Shown one piece after another: positions 1 to 6,427 of a stretch of DNA of 37,890 bases (position 1 is the stretch's first letter; each line of letters begins with the position of its first letter). Origin of the DNA: a virus; IMG/VR virus record IMGVR_UViG_3300010354_000228, positions 1 through 37,890 of that record; one strand, 5' to 3'. The notes beneath the pieces were generated by a model. That model was not told the origin of the DNA. It saw only the letters and a program-made list of their open reading frames with translations, and did no database searches. A program made the translations under genes and the position numbers.

Positions 1-259
1 ATCGTGTACCACATCACAAAGCACGAACCCAATAACAACAATGCCAATATAGGCTGAATGATCTTGTTAATCATTGGTGCTTTGTCAGACGTTGCAATCT
101 GAATCTCACGGTTACGTGCCGAATCCATGTCCTTCATCAGCGTTTCTAATTCAGAATTCTGAGCCGTTGCCATTGCCTCAATATGGCGGTTCACTTCCTT
201 CTGTACTTCCGCTTTGAACTCTTCCTTTTCCTGCCCCGTAGTGATGAACTTATCCGCTA
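1..259. repeat. Terminal redundancy, left copy
   Basis: Bases 1-259 match 37632-37890 with mismatches only at 15, 129, 150, 153, 155 and 156. This indicates a circular or circularly permuted genome of about 37,631 bp, assembled from slightly different variants. Confidence 0.9.
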
Positions 260-335
260 CGTTTCCGACTGATTCCACGATGTTAGCCGCGCCCTGTGAC
301 GTGACCTTTCCGATAATGTTTGCGATAAAACTCAT
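1..335 (-). CDS. Putative holin, N-terminal part (gene crosses contig junction)
   Basis: The gene starts at an ATG at 335 and runs off the left edge after 111 codons. Joined to the copy at the right end it gives about 163 residues. The N-terminal 90 residues are charged and predicted helical (a KEEFKAEVQKEV stretch). After them come two hydrophobic segments, one ending this part (IIQPILALLLLGSCFVMWYT) and a second in the right-end copy. The architecture resembles small phage holins with an N-terminal amphipathic region. Its start overlaps the endolysin stop as ATGA, so lysin and this gene are translationally coupled, which supports a lysis role. The holin call rests on topology and context; no catalytic motif is expected. 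Confidence 0.65.
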   Translation of the reverse strand, partial: MSFIANIIGKVTSQGAANIVESVGNVADKFITTGQEKEEFKAEVQKEVNRHIEAMATAQNSELETLMKDMDSARNREIQIATSDKAPMINKIIQPILALLLLGSCFVMWYT

Positions 336-886
336 GATATGAATTTGAATGATTTAGCCCGTTTGATTAGTCCTTGAATTACGTCCGAACGCAACCCTTT
401 AATTTTGCCGATGAAGTCAACGCGATATTGAATTAACAATTCAAACACCGTCCGCTGATTGTGTGCGTTCAATGCCGTTAACGTCTGATTACCTATCTGC
501 CCGTCATCCGTTACGCCTATTGTACGTTGCAGAGCCTTTGCAGCGGTTTTGATTCCTGAATTATATCCGAAGTCCATAACGTACTCCGCAACGCTCTGGG
601 AGGCGTATAAATCGCATTTAAGCGCATCCCAATACTTAACCTTTGTCAGAGCCTTTGCAAGTTCAGGCAAACGGTCATCAGGAATGGTGCTATTCCATTT
701 AGGCAATCCGTGTTGCGTCTTATATTCGTCAATGATTTTCCACCCTTCCCACTCAGGATTGAAATTACGGGCAATACCCAGATAGGTCTCACCCCCTTTA
801 TCTCCGAACTTTGCAGCATCTTCGGCAGAGCAATAACCGCCCTCGTGCTTCTTCAACTTAGGATAGTATAGATTAAAGTCTGCCAT
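332..886 (-). CDS. Endolysin, GH108-type N-acetylmuramidase with peptidoglycan-binding domain
   Basis: The 184-residue protein has the N-terminal glycoside hydrolase 108 signature HEGGY, with the presumed catalytic Glu at residue 15, followed by GDKGGETYLGIA. A C-terminal peptidoglycan-binding segment around residues 115-175 contains ALQRTIGV and DGQIGNQTLTALN. Family knowledge (GH108/zliS, PG_binding_3) says it cleaves the glycan backbone of peptidoglycan for host lysis. There is no signal peptide, so a holin is needed; the candidate gene follows with an ATGA overlap. The upstream gene ends at its start (TAATG). Confidence 0.92.
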   Translation of the reverse strand: MADFNLYYPKLKKHEGGYCSAEDAAKFGDKGGETYLGIARNFNPEWEGWKIIDEYKTQHGLPKWNSTIPDDRLPELAKALTKVKYWDALKCDLYASQSVAEYVMDFGYNSGIKTAAKALQRTIGVTDDGQIGNQTLTALNAHNQRTVFELLIQYRVDFIGKIKGLRSDVIQGLIKRAKSFKFIS

Positions 887-1179
887 TATTCACTCGGTAT
901 TTCAATGAATGATTTAACGTAATGGTATTCAATATACGGTGCAACGTTCTTTAAGAAAGTATCGTAACTCCATGCGCTGATTAATTCAGTACCGTCCGAT
1001 AACATAACCTTTGTAGTATTGTAGTTCTCCCCGTTATCGTATAGCGTGTGACCGCTAAAATATTCAACAGGTTGCGCAGGAAAATACAACGTAAAGTTCT
1101 GCCGTTCCTTTTTGTTGGTCAGTTCATTTTCAATCAGAATTGGAAACGTCATGATTGGATATTTTTCTGGCTTGTCCAT
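886..1179 (-). CDS. Hypothetical protein in lysis cluster
   Basis: About 97 residues; function not recognised. I place the start at the ATG at 1179 rather than the TTG one codon earlier, because the ATG shares its A with the TGA stop of the upstream metallophosphoesterase (TGATG). The sequence is soluble and mixed alpha/beta with many aromatic residues (YHYVKSFIEIP at the C-terminus), and has no transmembrane segment. Tight coupling on both sides places it in the late lysis/phosphoesterase operon. Confidence 0.75.
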   Translation of the reverse strand: MDKPEKYPIMTFPILIENELTNKKERQNFTLYFPAQPVEYFSGHTLYDNGENYNTTKVMLSDGTELISAWSYDTFLKNVAPYIEYHYVKSFIEIPSE

Positions 1180-2171
1180 CAATATACCTTCCCTTCAATT
1201 ATCTGATACTGTTGTACTCTGTAATTATCCCCGTCCATGATCACGTGACAAACCCCGTGTACGTGTTCGTTCACTTCCATATACTCAGGCTCTAACTCAC
1301 AGAGGCATCCGTTACTCCAACAGGTTGTAACATCACCGTCATATTGCTTACCAGAGTCAACAGAAAGTTTATGAAAATGATTAACCAAGACAGCACGTTT
1401 ATACTTCATCCGCGCGGTACGTGCAGGATTTACGCCACCAGTACCGCGTAATCTGTCGCCATGTTCCACTAGCAATTTGCCGAAGTAGCATTTGGTGCGA
1501 AATCCCAGATACGTGATTCCAAACTCAGCCATGCGCAATAATACATCGATTCGAAATTCTTCGGTGTCTAGCAACTCAGGTGCTTTAACTGCTAGGTATC
1601 TTTCTAGTCTGTGTTCGTGGTTGCCGTCAATCCAATATATCGGAATCTTTGGAAACTGCTTACGCAATCCTTTCAGAAATATTCGTGCCGCTTCCAATTC
1701 TTCCGATAATCGCGGACGGTTCTTAGGATTCTTTTCGTGGAATGAAAGTCCGAAGAAATCCAACACGTCACCATTTAAGAATATCGCCTCAACCTTCTCA
1801 TCTTTTGCCAATTTAATAGCGGCTTTAACTGCGTCCGATTCGTGGTATGGTATGTGCAGATCACCCCACACCGCAACTTTCATTATAGACTTCGGCAGAT
1901 GCCATTTATCACGCCTCATAGCGTGTGACTTCGGGATAAATTCAAACGGGTCGTCAGTTTTTTTAACTCTGAAAAATTCCTTTGTAGGCAATTTCTTTCT
2001 GAGTTCTTTCCCGTGACCGCCTCTGTAATATGCTATCAAACCGCGAGCCTGTTCAAGTGTTGTGAATAACTCTGGATGCTCTTTGACTAATATTCGAGCG
2101 ATAGCGCGTGTTGATGTTTTCGGAAATTGTCGGAGCGTGGATTTTACTATTTCGCCTTTTACGTTTTTCAT
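1179..2171 (-). CDS. Calcineurin-like metallophosphoesterase
   Basis: The 330-residue protein has the full set of dimetal phosphoesterase motifs: GDLH at 103-106, GDVLD at 134-138, GNHE at 183-186, HGD at 237-239 and NHFH at 264-267 (replacing the usual GHxH). The first 95 residues are a separate basic, probably helical region that could bind nucleic acid, judging by KTSTRAIARILVKEHPE. The family hydrolyses phosphomono- or diesters; the substrate cannot be read from sequence. Late position beside lysis genes suggests nucleotide or nucleic-acid processing late in infection, which is inference. The start ATG follows an A/C-rich leader with no Shine-Dalgarno site. Confidence 0.88.
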   Translation of the reverse strand: MKNVKGEIVKSTLRQFPKTSTRAIARILVKEHPELFTTLEQARGLIAYYRGGHGKELRKKLPTKEFFRVKKTDDPFEFIPKSHAMRRDKWHLPKSIMKVAVWGDLHIPYHESDAVKAAIKLAKDEKVEAIFLNGDVLDFFGLSFHEKNPKNRPRLSEELEAARIFLKGLRKQFPKIPIYWIDGNHEHRLERYLAVKAPELLDTEEFRIDVLLRMAEFGITYLGFRTKCYFGKLLVEHGDRLRGTGGVNPARTARMKYKRAVLVNHFHKLSVDSGKQYDGDVTTCWSNGCLCELEPEYMEVNEHVHGVCHVIMDGDNYRVQQYQIIEGKVY

Positions 2172-2188
2172 TGGTTAGTTGGTTAGGT

Positions 2189-2425
2189 TTACTTCTTCGA
2201 TTTCTTTCCGTGATGTGTTTTGAAGACCCCGTAAATCGTGATGCAACCTGCCAACATTGCGACTATCCATGCTCCTAATTGCGCTGACTGCATTACAATC
2301 TTTGGAATCTCAGGATCGGACGCGTTGCCTAATGTTGCGCCTAGCAATAAATGCGCACCTGTAATGAATGCACCGACGTATGGGTGCTGTCCGAAGTAAT
2401 TGTCAATTGATTGAAATGTTGCCAT
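2189..2425 (-). CDS. Small two-TM membrane protein, possible second holin or antiholin
   Basis: 78 residues with two hydrophobic segments, around 18-35 (GAFITGAHLLLGATLG) and 46-68 (SAQLGAWIVAMLAGCITIYG). It ends in a strongly basic tail KTHHGKKSKK. This is the shape of a class II holin. Because the gene after the endolysin also looks like a holin, one of the two may be the antagonist or a spanin-like partner. No specific family is recognised. It lies between the esterase and the metallophosphoesterase in the late operon. Confidence 0.7.
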   Translation of the reverse strand: MATFQSIDNYFGQHPYVGAFITGAHLLLGATLGNASDPEIPKIVMQSAQLGAWIVAMLAGCITIYGVFKTHHGKKSKK

Positions 2426-2457
2426 AACATTAGATGTTTGATTTATTAGGGGATAAA

Positions 2458-3216
2458 TTAAAAATTGTTTGATGTGGTTATGTTTGTTACCATTGCTTCA
2501 CCTATTGCCTTATATCCGCTTGCTTCGTAGTGATGCAAATCGACTTGTAAAGTTTTATTTGTAGGATCGTAAGTAAATCTATTAGTTGAGTCTGCCGTTG
2601 CCAACGTGTCAAAGACTGTGTTAATAGTTGCTAATCGGGTAGCATCGTATGATGTATGCGTACCTAACTTCTGAAATATCCATTTCTTTTTCACCGATAC
2701 CATTGCCGTTCCGCTAAGATTAGCAACTAGCTTTGAAATCAAATTACCCATGTTTGTCTGATAGGCATTTGCATCGGTATTTGTGGTGGTGTCTGATTCA
2801 CCTTGCGACCATATGATATAACAGTTAATCGTGCGCTCTGAATGTGTATTCCACATCGTAGCAAGTGCGCTATTAATAACGCCAATAGCCTTATCCAATA
2901 ACGCCCCTGCGCGTGACGGATACCAACAGTTGGATGTTGTATCGTCGTTAAGCATCGTACCGCCTACGGCATAGTTAAGAGCGTATATTGTTTCATTAAC
3001 ACGCGCCTGTTCATTATACAGAAACGCAGGCAACACACCGTGATTCGTATCTGGCGTAGGGTAGTTCTGATTGACACCTACATCAAAAGAAGCAAACGCA
3101 GAACCGTTCCACATCTTCACATTTGTCATTGCTGAAGCTAGTGAAGGATGTATATCTGCGTTAGGCGCAGCACCGCGTGAATTAGATTGACCTAAGAATA
3201 TGTATAGCCTAGCCAT
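2458..3216 (-). CDS. SGNH/SASA-type carbohydrate esterase, tail-associated
   Basis: 252 residues. Conserved SGNH blocks are visible: GQSNSRG near the N-terminus with nucleophile Ser11, a central AVGGTML, WSQGESD at 137-142, and a C-terminal DLHHY with Asp226 and His228. This matches sialate O-acetylesterase/CE6-type enzymes (DUF303/SASA). Next to receptor-binding-like proteins it probably removes acetyl groups from host surface glycans during adsorption; that role is inference. Its ATG overlaps the preceding tail gene stop by one base. It has no signal peptide, fitting a virion component. Confidence 0.83.
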   Translation of the reverse strand: MARLYIFLGQSNSRGAAPNADIHPSLASAMTNVKMWNGSAFASFDVGVNQNYPTPDTNHGVLPAFLYNEQARVNETIYALNYAVGGTMLNDDTTSNCWYPSRAGALLDKAIGVINSALATMWNTHSERTINCYIIWSQGESDTTTNTDANAYQTNMGNLISKLVANLSGTAMVSVKKKWIFQKLGTHTSYDATRLATINTVFDTLATADSTNRFTYDPTNKTLQVDLHHYEASGYKAIGEAMVTNITTSNNF

Positions 3217-4019
3217 TATCTACCGCCTGAGATTACGTTTGCTGAATAAGTGTCAATCAATCCGCTCAATGTGTCGCATTCTGAGCCAATTAAAGCAGTT
3301 GATATGAGCCAAAAATTCATATTGATAGGGCAGAACTGATCTGCCGTTCCGATGTTGTTACGACCTAGCAAGTAAATCTCACGTGTTGGTTGTGATCCTG
3401 TCGGTGCGTGTGTCGCTGCCGATGTACCTAGTGATGTTGTGTTACGTCGAATGTTACGCGCTGTTGCACCCGATGCGGTCATGAAAATGTTAGCCGCACC
3501 CGTTGCGTTTGTAAGGTCGTAAGCCGAAGCATTTGTTTGATACATAAAACGGGCAATGTCTCCCGTAAATCGAGAACGCCCGTACATCTGGCTAGTGGTC
3601 GCGTCTGTTACGCCCCAATCAATACCAGTTCGCACGGCTGATGTTTTTACGCGCCACCCTACCGTAGTATTATCCAACGTCAGATGCGTATTAGGAATGA
3701 TCCCCGTGCGGATATACTGAGTAACACCGTCACCAGTCCATCCATTAGTAGAAAATGACGGTGATGCAGGTGATGTAAGCGTATAAGACGAACTGATAGC
3801 GTTATTGTAAGACGCTCCAATTGACGTAGGTGATACAGGATAAACGGCAATAAACTTTGAATAAATATTAGCCGCCTTTGCAGCCAATACGAATGTGTTC
3901 CATGCGTTTTTCTCTGTTGTATCTGTAATGCCTGCGCGTGTGAAATACGCCTGCGCATCGGTGTCGTATGTTACAGATGAAAAGCCATTAGGTGTAAGAA
4001 AATCATTTACTCCAATCAT
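3216..4019 (-). CDS. Tail fibre/receptor-binding-like protein, paralogue 1
   Basis: 267 residues beginning MIGVNDFLTP. The first ~75 residues (TDAQAYFTRAGIT, EKNAW, AVYPVSPTS) match the N-terminus of the gene at 4228-5043 position for position, whereas the rest is divergent, Ser/Thr/Asn-rich and beta-like. That is the pattern of a conserved virion anchor with a variable distal lectin-like domain. It starts by ATGA overlap with a 69-residue protein and is followed by the esterase. The receptor-binding role is inferred from context and architecture. Confidence 0.72.
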   Translation of the reverse strand: MIGVNDFLTPNGFSSVTYDTDAQAYFTRAGITDTTEKNAWNTFVLAAKAANIYSKFIAVYPVSPTSIGASYNNAISSSYTLTSPASPSFSTNGWTGDGVTQYIRTGIIPNTHLTLDNTTVGWRVKTSAVRTGIDWGVTDATTSQMYGRSRFTGDIARFMYQTNASAYDLTNATGAANIFMTASGATARNIRRNTTSLGTSAATHAPTGSQPTREIYLLGRNNIGTADQFCPINMNFWLISTALIGSECDTLSGLIDTYSANVISGGR

Positions 4020-4225
4020 GGTTGTGCGCTTGCTTTTGGAACGTAAGTAATTAACGGCAAAGATTTAACCCATATAAATGAAGAGTAAATACAATTGTCG
4101 ATCTCCTCAATAGAAATTATCCAATTGTCATTAGCATCTTGAATAGGATTAAAATAAATATCATTGACATACAATTGACCTACTAATTGATTCTTTTCCG
4201 ACTCTGTTAATAATCCTACCTGCAT
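4016..4225 (-). CDS. Small hypothetical protein between the two tail-fibre paralogues
   Basis: 69 residues, starting MQVGLLTESEKNQLVGQ, with a central PIQDANDNWIISIEEID stretch. Acidic and soluble, with no transmembrane segment or cysteine motif. It sits between two paralogous tail proteins (2-nt gap upstream, 4-nt overlap downstream). It may be a fibre accessory protein or chaperone, but that is guesswork from position. Confidence 0.7.
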   Translation of the reverse strand: MQVGLLTESEKNQLVGQLYVNDIYFNPIQDANDNWIISIEEIDNCIYSSFIWVKSLPLITYVPKASAQP

Positions 4226-4227
4226 AA

Positions 4228-5043
4228 TTATACTTGTCTGCTTAGTGCCGTTTGATAAGTTTGAATGGCGGTGTAATAATCACTAACCTGTGTACCTGTT
4301 AAACCACTACCGAGAGATGCTGATGCAAGGTTATGCGTTGTAACTTGACTTAGTGTACCACTTGCGTTCAAGCCACCTATGTAAGTAACTAAATTCGGTT
4401 GAGTACCATATACAGCCTGTGTACTTTGCTTCAGAAATGCACCATTCTTATATGCTTTCATTGCACCTGATGCTGAACTAGTTCTTGAGTATAACCAAAA
4501 AGCATTTGAGCCAACATTAGAACCACTTAATCTACCAAAGTTATCTATCACATCATAACAATCCATAATGTAATTTCCAGTATAATTTGTAGTTATGATA
4601 CTTCTTTGATATGCACCACCTGCCGCTTGCACACCTATTTGAGTTGCGTAATCTCCTGTTGTTGAACGGTCATAAACAGACCTATGTGTGTTGGAAGATG
4701 TTTCAATCAGCGATTCATTGTAACCAGTATTACCGTATGAATTAACACCATTGAATGTTACACCATTCGCATCGTGTGTAACACCGCCATACCATGTTAT
4801 TTGATATGCTGATGTATTCTTCAAATTGTAACTATGACTGCTTGCCGTTCCTCCAACAAATGGATAAATGGCGTTAATGCTATTCCATACTCCTGCCGTT
4901 TTCAAATCAATCACTAATTGATTCACAGCATTCTTCTGCGTCGCGGAAGTTATTCCCGATGCAGTAATAAAACTCAGCGCGTCTGCATCAAAGGCAGCAC
5001 CGCCAATACATTTAGGAGATAGAAAGTCATTAACTCCGATCAT
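4228..5043 (-). CDS. Tail fibre/receptor-binding-like protein, paralogue 2
   Basis: 271 residues starting MIGVNDFLSP. The shared N-terminal module includes DADALSFITASGIT, QKNAVNQ and AIYPFVGGTASSHSYN. The remainder is Ser/Thr/Tyr/Asn-rich, with GVTFNGVNSYGNTGYNES and the look of a concanavalin/LamG-like sandwich. It starts with ATGA overlap to the upstream beta-rich protein. Local AT content is visibly higher than in neighbouring structural genes, which fits exchange of host-range determinants between phages. Confidence 0.72.
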   Translation of the reverse strand: MIGVNDFLSPKCIGGAAFDADALSFITASGITSATQKNAVNQLVIDLKTAGVWNSINAIYPFVGGTASSHSYNLKNTSAYQITWYGGVTHDANGVTFNGVNSYGNTGYNESLIETSSNTHRSVYDRSTTGDYATQIGVQAAGGAYQRSIITTNYTGNYIMDCYDVIDNFGRLSGSNVGSNAFWLYSRTSSASGAMKAYKNGAFLKQSTQAVYGTQPNLVTYIGGLNASGTLSQVTTHNLASASLGSGLTGTQVSDYYTAIQTYQTALSRQV

Positions 5044-5333
5044 GATACGAAGTTATGGCAGATTACAGAACCAGATGAAAGTGTGATAGCGGTGATCGTC
5101 GCACCGTTCGGAGCGGAGATAAACGCACCTGCTTTCAAAGTCTTACCTGATAGGTTCGCTGCGGTCAAATAGTTTGTTGTTGAATAACCAGCAGGTGCTT
5201 GCGCCAATGTAAGCACAGTTACAACAGTATCTTCCAATACTGTGAAACCGAAAAATGCTTTTCCCGTTACCGCACCGTCAGCGGATGCAACGTGATATGA
5301 ACCGCCATCAGCGGAAAGTTTACTTAGTGTCAT
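5040..5333 (-). CDS. Small beta-rich virion-associated protein
   Basis: 97 residues, Gly/Ala/Thr/Val-rich, no charged clusters and no transmembrane segment. It reads like a beta-sandwich (VVTVLTLAQAPAGYSTTNYL; GATITAITLSSGSVICHN). It is coupled by 4-nt overlaps to the neck-type gene upstream and the tail-fibre gene downstream, so it is probably a structural or decoration component. No family is recognised with certainty. Confidence 0.72.
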   Translation of the reverse strand: MTLSKLSADGGSYHVASADGAVTGKAFFGFTVLEDTVVTVLTLAQAPAGYSTTNYLTAANLSGKTLKAGAFISAPNGATITAITLSSGSVICHNFVS

Positions 5334-5806
5334 GATGTTATAGGTTGATTGTTAAAAGGTATTTGGCATCTGTTCGCGGCTTTCGGTATTCTGATCGCCA
5401 CTTGAAATTCTGCCGTTGTTAAATTCTTAGGACTATTTTCTGTACGTACTGTTATAGTAATATTTGCCGTATTCGGCAGATTGAATCCAAATGATGGATG
5501 CTTCAGATATGCGATAATATCTTCACAGATTTGAATTATATCACTCTCCACCTCCAACTCGTTAACCTCTCCGCGCTTCACGTTATCGGCAATCACTATA
5601 TTGAAGTTGAATGTAGTAACACCTGCAACCTCACGATTAACCGAATTAAGAGCCACCCACATCTCAGGCGAATTGGTTGTGCCTGATTGGTAGAACTCCC
5701 ACGGATTACCGTATTTGAACGCGTGAATCTGAAGATGGCTATCAGCGATTACTCGCAGGTTTTCCACCAGTTGATTCAGCGTTGTTGGATTGGTTGTTAG
5801 TGCCAC
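5330..5806 (-). CDS. Putative neck/tail-completion structural protein
   Basis: 158 residues; the start is a GTG at 5806. The protein is mixed alpha/beta: NQLVENLRVIADSHLQIHAF, a central GVTTFNFNIVIAD strand, an acidic helix and a C-terminal strand pair. It lies immediately after the connector-type gene and before the fibre block, where head-tail joining or tail-terminator proteins are usual. It contains no enzyme motif. Assignment is by position and general fold impression only. Confidence 0.6.
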   Translation of the reverse strand: MALTTNPTTLNQLVENLRVIADSHLQIHAFKYGNPWEFYQSGTTNSPEMWVALNSVNREVAGVTTFNFNIVIADNVKRGEVNELEVESDIIQICEDIIAYLKHPSFGFNLPNTANITITVRTENSPKNLTTAEFQVAIRIPKAANRCQIPFNNQPITS

Positions 5807-5894
5807 GTTTCTTCTTGAATTCTTCTAAGCGTTTACGATTTACTGAAACTTTATCACAGATGAATTTCTGTGTCGGGGTTGCATTTGTTGTCAT
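5742..5894 (-). CDS. Possible 50-residue basic protein bridging two structural genes
   Basis: An ATG at 5894 opens a 50-codon frame ending TGA at 5742. It begins MTTNATPTQKFICDKVSV and contains RKRLEEFKKKRG. It overlaps the end of the connector-like gene by 41 nt and the GTG start of the next gene by 65 nt. It fills the only untranslated gap (47 nt) in this dense block. The basic composition and the bridging position favour a real gene, but the overlaps are larger than elsewhere in the genome. Confidence 0.4.
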   Translation of the reverse strand: MTTNATPTQKFICDKVSVNRKRLEEFKKKRGTNNQSNNAESTGGKPASNR

Positions 5895-6426
5895 AGTTCA
5901 GATAGTTATCTGGCATAAACCAGTCGGTCTTATTTTGGTTGTACGTAGGATGAATCGTATCAACCCCACTACCTGCATCGCTGTATAGTGGGTAGCTAGT
6001 TTCATTCTCCAAGAGATAGTTCGTGATACGTTGCGCAAATGTGTTGTATTTAGTTTCCGCGTAAGTTACGAAAAATTGCAAATCGCTCATCGACGCAGGT
6101 GATGCGTTGTCTGAACTCTGAGTAACGACACCTTTGTTACGAATCTTGTATGTGAACACCATCATGCCGTCAGCCAACACACGCCACATCAACGCAGGTT
6201 GAATCTTTTCATAGAGCAATGTTTGATTCAATGCCGTTAACGTGTTCAGTCGCTTCTGATTTTTCAACTCGTCATATAATGCCGATCCGATAATAGCAGG
6301 TAGATAGATTTCCTGCGCATCCCAAATTATCTGTCGCAGTTGCCCGTGATCGTAGTTCGATTCTACGTAAGCCAGTAACCCTTCGTCGTTGGCTTCTAAA
6401 AGTAAAGGTCTGTATATTGTTGGCAT
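5854..6426 (-). CDS. Putative head-tail connector (DUF6712-like)
   Basis: 190 residues, largely helical: LLLEANDEGLLAYVESNYDHGQ, then IYLPAIIGSALYDELKNQKR, IQPALMWRVLADGMMVFTYK, and a C-terminal tail rich in Tyr/Asn/Asp. Helical proteins of this size directly after the portal gene are typically head-tail adaptors, and the N-terminal pattern recalls the DUF6712 family of Bacteroidota phages (from memory). It starts one base after the portal stop codon. Confidence 0.62.
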   Translation of the reverse strand: MPTIYRPLLLEANDEGLLAYVESNYDHGQLRQIIWDAQEIYLPAIIGSALYDELKNQKRLNTLTALNQTLLYEKIQPALMWRVLADGMMVFTYKIRNKGVVTQSSDNASPASMSDLQFFVTYAETKYNTFAQRITNYLLENETSYPLYSDAGSGVDTIHPTYNQNKTDWFMPDNYLNYDNKCNPDTEIHL

Positions 6427-6427
6427 T

